Positions 56,757-64,000 of a stretch of 64,000 nucleotides of DNA are shown here, piece after piece. Both the position numbers and the translations under genes were made by a program. The stretch covers positions 1,984,001 to 2,048,000 of the forward strand of contig WUJK01000008.1 of NCBI GenBank assembly GCA_011317545.1. The letters run 5' to 3'. The notes under the pieces were generated by a model. It saw only the letters and a program-made list of their open reading frames with translations. It searched no databases and was not told the origin of the DNA. This stretch comes from Coniella vitis (Eukaryota; Ascomycota; Sordariomycetes; Diaporthales; Schizoparmaceae). Each line of letters begins with the position of its first letter. The stretch's first letter is position 1.

Positions 56757-58863
56757 TCAAGCGGCTGCCTTCTTTCCCTTGGACCTCTTTCTCTTCTTGC
56801 TGCCCTTCTCACCCTTCTCAACCACATCCACCTCTGCTTCCTCTTGGTGTCCCCCTGCGTTGCGCCCACCAAACCCATACGTCGGACCGGAATGCTCAAA
56901 CTCCTGCCCAAACACGTCTCTCCGCCAAGCCCGCAAGCGCGCCTTCTTGCCCAGCTTCTTGCGATCCTTCTTCTTCTTCTCGGCATCCCGCCATGTAGCG
57001 AGCTTTTTGAGACCTGCAAAGTCGTTGAGGGCTGCATCCGAGGGGGCAAGAAGGATGTCCCGCGCTGTGAGACCAAAAGACTGGGGGGAAGTTTCGCGGT
57101 AGCGGAAGCCAGCGGTTTTCTTGTCGGCTGCCGATGAGGACGTGGAGGGCTTGGAAGGGTTCTTTTTGGATGTTGCGAGAGCGGTGGGGTCGTCGAGTTC
57201 CATCTGGGCGTCGACGAGGGCTTCGATTTTGGCTCGTTCTTGGCGGGCTGCGCGTTTGGTGGCTGCGCGTTCGGCTTTGGGGTCTTTGGTTGTTTTGCGC
57301 TTTTTGGAGGGGCGCGATGACTCGTCGTCGGAATCTTGTGCGTCCTCGTCTTCTTCTTCTTCTTCCGCTCCGGCGGCGGCAGCAGTAGCTTCGCCTTGGT
57401 CTTCGCCATCACCTTCTTCCACATCAGAGAGGCTGATGGCAGGCTTGCTTGACTCTTCGTCTTCGAAATCGGGAATTATGTCCTTGATGTCAATGTCGTC
57501 GTCCCATGTCGGCTTCTTGGGCTTCTTGCTCTTTTTTGTGGATGATGCGCCATCTCCGCCCTCATCCTCGTCTCCCGAGCCGGCGTCCGCCTCGGCATAG
57601 TACTCGTCGCCAAACCGCCGGCTCATCTCCTCCTCCCACTTGTCATCTTCCCACGCGCCCTCAAGCAACTTCATCCACTCATCATCCTTGAGCTCACGGC
57701 CCTTGAGCCCAGCGGCCTTGCGAATCTTCTTGAGTTTCTGCTCCGCTTCCTCAATCTTGAGACGCTTGAGACGCGCGCGCTCCTCGTGCCGCAAGCGCTT
57801 CTCCTCAGCCTTGCGCTCCTTTTCCAGCTCACGCTGACGCTTGCGACCCGTCAGTTCCTCGCGACGCACTGTGCGCGCCTCGACGACTTTACGCGAGTAC
57901 GACATGAGCACCTCATTGCTCTTGGCGGGATCTTCGAAGCGCAGGTTGTAAGCGGCCTCCCATTCGTCAGCGTCGTCGTTGCCTTCACCCTCGTCGGATT
58001 CAAAGGCTTGCCACTTGCTGCCGCTGCCCTCAGCCCAGGCGCGAGAGGCCATGAAGTTGGAAAGGTAGAGCTCTGGGTCCTTTTCTGCGAGCGAAGGGTC
58101 AAGATCTTTAGGCTTGATGCGCTCCAGGCGTGAAGGGTGGACCTTGCCTTCTTCTGTCGTAGTCGTTGTTGGTACGAGTGACTTTGCGCCGGGCTTAGCC
58201 TTGATAAATGCTTCGTCTCCTTCTTCGTCGTCGTCGTCGGAACCGTCCACGGCAGCGTTGATTTCGGCCAGAATGTTGCTCTTCAGGTCTGCCTGCTCTT
58301 GCACAAAAGTCTTGGGTTGCTGCTCCTCTTCATCGGCACCCGTGTCACCAGCCATGTATCGCTCGCGGTGGTAGTCGTGCAGAAACATGGGCTTGGTCTT
58401 CTTTTCCTTGGACGCAATAGCATTTCCGTTCTCGTCTAGCGAGTGAAAGAACTTGGCCTCCTTGTTGTAGATGCGCGGGTCCTTGTTCTTGATGGCCTTG
58501 AGAGTTGCAGAGATTTCGGCGTCGAGCTCTTCGGTTGCGAGGAAGCCGTCTTCGTCTTCGGTTTCATCATCTGAGGACTCGTCGTCGTCGTCGTCTTCGC
58601 CGTTGCCACCAGCCTTGGTCTTGTATTTTTCCTCCACTGACATTGAAAGCCACAGGTGTTAGTGAGTGAGTGAATAGGTGGATGGATGGGAATGAGCGGA
58701 ATGCATGGTGGTTCAGCAACATACGCCTGTGCATCTCGGCTCGCTTCTTGTTGTGTTCAAAGCGACGCGCGTATTCCTCGTTGATCTTGAGGCTGGTGGC
58801 GCGAGACTGGACCTCTTCGCCGCCGCTCGAGCCATCGTCGTCAAAGAGGTTCTTTTTGGCCAT
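56757..58863 (-). CDS. kri1: ribosome biogenesis protein Kri1
   Basis: Nucleolar protein of the Kri1 family, which works with Krr1 in the small-subunit processome. Two minus-strand exons, 58863-58725 and 58636-56757, about 672 residues. It starts MAKKNLFDDD; NKKRAEMHR|LEEKYKTK spans the intron. Long acidic runs (DDDDDESSDDETEDEDG near 55-75) alternate with Lys/Arg/Glu-rich helical segments (about 250-310), as is typical of the family. The C-terminal domain contains the conserved DDIDIKDIIPDF, and RYRETSPQSFGLTARDILLA with GLKKLATWRD near residues 535-580. The last 40 residues are Lys-rich (GSKKRKRSKGKK). Confidence 0.93.
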
Positions 58864-59687
58864 CGTGGGCGGTTTTGGTCTGCTGGTGCAACGGCGTCCG
58901 CTGTGTCCTGTCGGACGTGGATTGATTGTCGCGTTTGGGAGATTGATCGTTCGTGGTTGTCGAGCCTCCTCTTGGTGTGTCGCCCTGGCCCGGAATGGCT
59001 TCCACTCCTGATCTCAAATTTGGATCGTTGAGCTGCAAACCCAGAGAGCAGCCGAATGGAAGGAGGAAAAAGTCGGAAAAGGCAAGGGCCTCAGATTGCT
59101 GGGCGTGCTTTCCAGAACAGACCGCGCGACAGATGGGAACTTTTTTTCGACCGGGGGCAGGGGTCATCGCCTCAGATAGGAGATAGCGACGGGGACCTGG
59201 AAACAGGGCCCTGGAGCCCCTGCACAGAGCCTAGCACCTGTGAGTCTGTGACCCCACTGGGAAGGCGAACCAAAGCCCAGCGCAGGAAGACGTCACGCTG
59301 CCTGGACTGGACTGCTGCAACAAGGCGGTGGCTGCGCCCGCTGCGCCCGCTGCATAATAAGCCGGACCCCAAACACACTCCAACTGCAACAGCCAGTGCA
59401 GGCCGCAAGCATCCCCATCCACTTCATCATTGAAACGTCTGTTTGCCTTCATCAAACCACATCCAACCGAACCCATCGACCTGCCTCTGATAATCCAGCC
59501 CACCAGCATCTGTCCACGACCCCCGCCTTCAGCGACGAACGAAATTCCCGCCATCACTCCATAAAGCGCGCTTGGTGTTCCTGCCGCTTCTCCCGCCCCT
59601 CCCGCCAGTAACCTCGTATTCTGCCTCCTCCACCAACCAGCAAGCACCAAACCACACAGCCAAACACACACACGCACACACAAGACC
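58864..59687. promoter_or_regulatory. shared divergent promoter region (Kri1 / Rab5)
   Basis: About 820 bases between divergent start codons holding both promoters. The Rab5 leader side is rich in CACA and CCAACC; the Kri1 side is G/T-rich. I see no gene or TACATAGTA motif. Confidence 0.5.
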
Positions 59688-60386
59688 ATGGCGGATTCCA
59701 ACGCACCCAAGCCTTCAAGCAGCGTCAAGCTAGTTCTCCTCGGTGAGGCTGCTGTCGGAAAGTCCTCGCTGGTGTTGCGCTTTGTCAACAACGACTTCCA
59801 GGAGAACAAGGAGCCCACGATTGGCGCTGCCTTCCTTACGCAAAAATGCAACCTGCCCACACGCACCATCAAGTTTGAAATTTGGGACACGGCTGGACAG
59901 GAGCGCTTTGCCTCCCTTGCACCCATGTACTACCGCAACGCCCAGGCTGCCCTCGTTGTCTACGACCTGACGAAGCCGACCAGCCTTATCAAGGCCAAGC
60001 ACTGGGTTGCCGAACTGCAGCGCCAGGCCAGCCCGGGGATTGTGATTGCGCTGGTTGGAAACAAGCTGGACTTGACAACGGCGGGGGCTGCGGGCGGCGA
60101 TAGCGAAGATGCAGATGCCGATACGGGCGATGCGCGCAAGGTCAGCACGGAGGAGGCCAAGGCGTATGCGGAGGAGGAGAGTCTGCTGTTCTTCGAGACG
60201 AGTGCCAAGACGGGCCACAATGTTACCGAGGTATTTACAGCTATTGCCAATGCGATTCCCGAGACATCGCTCAAGACAGCCAGAGGGACGGGTGCGCCAA
60301 ATGCTGTCAGCAGAGGCGGCGACGAGCAGAGGGTGAACCTGAGCGGTCCTCGAGACCAGGCTGGCAAGGAGAGCTGTGCTTGTTAA
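59688..60386 (+). CDS. vps21: Rab5-family GTPase (Vps21/Ypt5)
   Basis: Early-endosome Rab GTPase controlling endosome fusion and vacuolar sorting. Single exon, 232 residues. Motifs: G1 GEAAVGKS (19-26), switch I with PTIGAAFLTQ (43-52), G3 WDTAGQ (66-71), G4 NKLD (125-128) and G5 ETSAK. An Ala/Gly then Asp-rich insertion of about 17 residues follows G4. The C terminus ends SCAC, a CxC prenylation signal for Rab geranylgeranyl transferase. The ATG has an ACCATGG context. Confidence 0.96.
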   Translation: MADSNAPKPSSSVKLVLLGEAAVGKSSLVLRFVNNDFQENKEPTIGAAFLTQKCNLPTRTIKFEIWDTAGQERFASLAPMYYRNAQAALVVYDLTKPTSLIKAKHWVAELQRQASPGIVIALVGNKLDLTTAGAAGGDSEDADADTGDARKVSTEEAKAYAEEESLLFFETSAKTGHNVTEVFTAIANAIPETSLKTARGTGAPNAVSRGGDEQRVNLSGPRDQAGKESCAC

Positions 60387-61204
60387 AGTAGGGTGATGAA
60401 CGGTGCAGAGAAGGTGGTGGCAGCATGGGAAGAGAGAGAGAGAGAGAGAGAGAGAAGGACCCGGGGGGGGGGGTGCAGGAGAAAGCATCTGCATTCCGTT
60501 TTGTGTTTCTGGCGTGCTGGGCTCTCGAATCAAGAGCAAGGCACTTTGTTTTCTTGTCGCGAATAATGTGATTCGAAGGTTTTGTTGGCCAGACAGCGGA
60601 TATCTACTCTTTCCTTCGACCACAATTTCCGTATGACAAATGACGCTGTAGTCTTTCATGCTCCAGTTGGAACACCTTTGACTCTCAAGTAAAGCTACTG
60701 TGGTCAGCTTCATGTCCGCAACTTCTCAGAATGGTCTACGTGATCCTCCAATCAGGAAAATCCCACAGTATATGATAGGATGTTTGCTATTTCGGGTGTA
60801 CCACGTCCAAGACAAGGCGACCTTATTAAAACAACAGGACCGTCGTCTATAACCACTAGGTCTGACAAAAACGAGGTGGCCCGTGCGTTGCGTCGCGCCC
60901 CTGCCCTGCCCTTGATACGATCTGAGATTTTGGCAAGTTTGATAGCCAGCCGCGCAACTTCGCGCGTCACTCCAAGACGCAACAGCTGTGGCACCCACAG
61001 ACCGATTCTCCGTCTTCTCTTTTTCACCCTGCCCTGCCATCGCGTTAGCTCGCCTCTTTTGCAGCACCAGCAAGAGACACGCAGTCACAGCATCCTCTGA
61101 TACAGATGGAGAACCATTCTTTACAGCATTAAATCCCGCCCACTGTCGGCGTTGTCGTCGACCTCGTGTTTCCTTCTCTTCAATTTGGCCCCTCGCAAGC
61201 AGTC
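60387..61204. other. intergenic region (Rab5 3' flank / RING gene promoter)
   Basis: It contains a GA-rich tract just after Rab5 (about 60431-60455) and a G-run. I see no gene; ORFs on the minus strand are antisense shadows. Confidence 0.5.
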
Positions 61205-64000
61205 ATGGCAGCAAACTACGTGACTGTCACGCCTGCTCTGGCCGAGCTCATTAGGTATGCCTGCCTCTCGACGCGTAGTTTCTCGCCTGCTGTTTGGGCC
61301 CCCCATGCTGACCGTGTCTCTGTGCGCGCCAGCTCGCTGCCACAAGATGAAGTGCCTTTCAAGCTTCGCTGTGCCATTTGCAGTAAGCTGGCCGTGAATG
61401 CCTTCAAGACGCCTTGTTGCGAGCAGATGATTTGTGAAAACTGTAGGTCTGCCGGCTGTTCCCCGTCTTGACCTTTCTCTGTTTCTGTCTTTGCGCATCG
61501 CTGACGATCGAAACCAAACGAAAAACAGGCAAAACGGCTCTGCCCTCTACCTGCCCCGTGTGCGAGCACACCCCCGTCTCAGCAGAGGACTGCAAACCCA
61601 ACAACAAGTTGCGCATGACGACGCGGGCCTTCCTTAAGACTGCCGAGAAGAAGCGAGACTCGTCTCAGGCCAAAGAGGCCACGCCCATCACCCCCATCAC
61701 GCCGATTGATGCGAATGCGAGCGCTGCCCTGCCGCCGTCTCTGGAGAAGGCTGCGCCTGCCGAAGAATCTTCTGCCACAAATGTTGCACCTGCGGTCGAG
61801 GCGGCTTCTTCTGTGCTGGAAGCTGCACGAGGAGCTGGGGAGACGGGTGCCTCTGACGGCCACGAAGTAGCCAGCGCCGCTGCCGAGGCTCAAGGCGAAG
61901 AGATGCCAGCCGCTACCGACAATGAGGTATGCTCTGCGCGCATAACTATACTTGCAAAGATTGCAGACTTATATATACTAACGTGTTTGCAGCTCACAAC
62001 CTCTGATGACCCGGGTCCTTCACAGGCCGAGGTTCAGGAGCAACAAGTTGAGGTGCGCGATGAGCTAAATGAGGGAAAAGGCGATACCGAAGCAGCTCCC
62101 GAGGAAGCAAGCGAGGGTGGCGAGAACGATAATGAGGACAACCAGCAGAAATCTGCCTTCCCAAATGCATTTGGCTTCAATGGAATGAATGGACAATTTC
62201 CAAACATGAACTTTGGTGGTGGCGGTGGTGACTTCAACCAGATGAACCAGATGCAAATGATGATGGCCATGCAAAACGGGATGGCGCCCAATGGCTTTGG
62301 TTTCTCAATGATGGGTAAGTTCTATTTTATCCGTCAATGCCCCCCCCCCCCTTCTCTCTCTCTCTCTCTCAAGATCCAAAAACATCTCAGGCTGACTCGG
62401 ACTCAACCCCAGGCATGCCCGGCATGAACATGGATCCTTCAATGATGAACATGTACCAGATGAACAGTGGCTTCGGTGCGCCAGGCATGGACATGAGCAT
62501 GATGAACGGCGGCATGGGGGGATACAATAATGGCGGTGTTGGCTCCGAAGAGAACTGGAACGGACCACAATCATGGAATAACGGCCAGAATAATTACAAT
62601 CATCCAAATGCTGCTGGCATGGGTAACGGTGATTATGGAAATTTTAACTCTGGCTACCACACAGGATACAATCAAGGTAATTTTGGCCCGCACAACCAGT
62701 TCAATGACTTCCGCGCCGGCAGAGGTGGGGGGTATTTCCGCGGTCGTGGCCGTGGCCGGGGTGGCTATGGCCACTTTGGTCGTGGCGGCGGCTATGGCTA
62801 CAACGGAGCGCAAGGCAATTACCAAAGCCAGGGTTATATGAACCAGCAGCAACAGCAACAGCAGCAACAACAGCATCAGTATGGCCCGAACATGATGGGC
62901 CAAAACTCTAATCCTCACCAGTCTACTGGACACGTATCGGGAGAAGACGACGGTGCCAACCAAGTGGATGAATTCGGCCGCACCGTCCGGCCTGGATCAA
63001 GCGAGGCCGCGGCTGGTGGGGATGACCAGCAGCAGCAGCAGCAGCAGCAGCAAGATGCAGAGCAAACTGGCAACGACGACGAGTCCGACCAGAAAGACAA
63101 GCAAGGCGTTGATGCGAGCGGTGGCCAGCTTTCTGCCATTGAGACTGTACAATCCGAGCCCGATGGCAGTGCCACTGGTAGCGGTCTCGTCCAGGGAGGC
63201 GCGCACCATATGAGGTTCAACAACAACGGAACGGCCTTTGGCCACCATCAACCGCTGCGCGGCAACTTTGCCAGTGCAGGAGGCCCAGGCGGCATGATGC
63301 CGCCTCCTGCCACACCTACTGCACCCGATGTGCCTCTGAATGCGCCCAAGGGCCCCAAAGCTATGCGCCAGGGCCTGCCAAACACTAGTCTGCTGAACCT
63401 CCGCGCGCGAGGCTTCCACATCCCCGGCGACGAAGCATCGTCATATCACCAACAGCAACAGCAACATTACAACAATAGCACCCACCAGCATGTTAACCCA
63501 AACCTACATCTAAACACCAACCTCACGCGCATGCAGAGCCCCAGTATCCGCAGCGCAACGGGCAGCTTGGCCGCCACTACCCCTATCGACAACAATGAAG
63601 ATCGCGAGCAGCGCCGTAGGTCTAGGAGTAATTCCGTGGCGAGCACAGCCAACAAGCGTCGTGGCGGCGGCGGCGACTCGGACAGTCGTCATCATCACCG
63701 CGAGCGGAGTAGCAGTCGCAGCCGGTCGGGCCGTCACCGCGAACGCGAGCGTCGCTCGACGCGGGACCGTGAGCAGGACTCGGATGATGTGCGCTCAGCT
63801 ACCTCGCGCAGCCGCAGCCGTAGTCGTGAACATCGGGACCGAAAGCGTAGAAGCCATCGCTCAGAAGAAGAAGAGGGAGGAAGTGGAGACTACGAAAAGG
63901 AGCGGCGCAGTCACCGGCATCGGAGCAGTAAACGCCATTACGATGAGGCAGATGTCATGGACGAGGATGAGCAGCAGCAGCCGTCACGCTCCTCGCGCGA
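61205..64000 (+). CDS. RING-finger protein with Gly/Asn/Met/Gln-rich region and RS tail (partial, runs off edge)
   Basis: Exons so far: 61205-61254, 61333-61442, 61529-61926, 61993-62314 and 62413 to beyond 64000, over 822 codons with no stop. The N terminus MAANYVTVTPALAELI leads directly into a C4C4-type RING: C30-x2-C33-x11-C45-C46-x4-C51-x2-C54-x7-C62-x2-C65. The RING resembles that of Mpe1/RBBP6, but the N-terminal ubiquitin-like DWNN domain and zinc knuckle of those proteins are absent. Next come an Ala/Glu-rich linker, a Met/Asn/Gly-rich stretch, an RGG-like patch (YFRGRGRGRGGYG), poly-Gln runs, and an Arg/Ser-rich tail with SRSRSR-type repeats. This suggests a nuclear RNA-processing ubiquitin ligase. 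That role is inference. Intron phases all agree. Confidence 0.85.

Overview
The window is nuclear DNA of a filamentous ascomycete fungus (Pezizomycotina, most likely Sordariomycetes). Genes have few, short introns with GT..AG ends and CTAAC/CTGAC-like branch sites. The gene set is eukaryotic housekeeping (histone H4, poly(A) polymerase, nucleoporin, separase, Rab5, Pik1), with a fungal Zn2Cys6 regulator and fungus-specific proteins. There are no operons, ribosome-binding sites or CRISPR arrays, and I see no transposon or RIP-like AT-rich tract. The species cannot be fixed from the sequence.

Layout, left to right. 0.6-6.4 kb: a septin-like GTPase with a C-terminal membrane segment, then poly(A) polymerase. 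8.4-16.3 kb: a compact housekeeping block of histone H4, Trs20/sedlin, mitochondrial ribosomal protein mL60, cap-binding protein CBP20 and nucleoporin Nup82, arranged as alternating convergent and divergent pairs. 17.6-20.2 kb: a 778-residue repeat-rich protein I do not recognise. 21.0-27.3 kb: Pik1 phosphatidylinositol 4-kinase and a Bur6/NC2-alpha-type histone-fold corepressor, both on the minus strand. 29.4-34.4 kb: an HSL-type alpha/beta hydrolase and xylulokinase, minus strand. 35.7-40.4 kb: three genes with mitochondrial features (MMT-type metal transporter, SIRT4-like sirtuin, DUF5321-type membrane protein). 40.9-47.6 kb: intronless separase. 50.9-54.7 kb: a large Zn2Cys6 transcription factor behind a 3.3-kb gene-free region. 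55.7-56.2 kb: a tRNA-Arg(ACG) and a tRNA-like remnant among microsatellites. 56.7-64.0 kb: Kri1, Rab5/Vps21, and a RING protein with a Gly/Gln-rich middle and an RS tail that runs off the right edge.

There is no obvious multi-gene pathway; most genes are unrelated housekeeping functions. Two themes cut across the window. The first is a short self-complementary motif, TACTATGTA/TACATAGTA, scattered and clustered only in gene-free DNA and sometimes forming perfect 16-18 bp palindromes. The second is heavy intrusion of tri- and hexanucleotide repeats into otherwise conserved proteins (poly-Ala, poly-Gln, poly-Ser, His-Ser). Exon boundaries below were worked out by hand from splice signals, reading phase and remembered family conservation. 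They are predictions.
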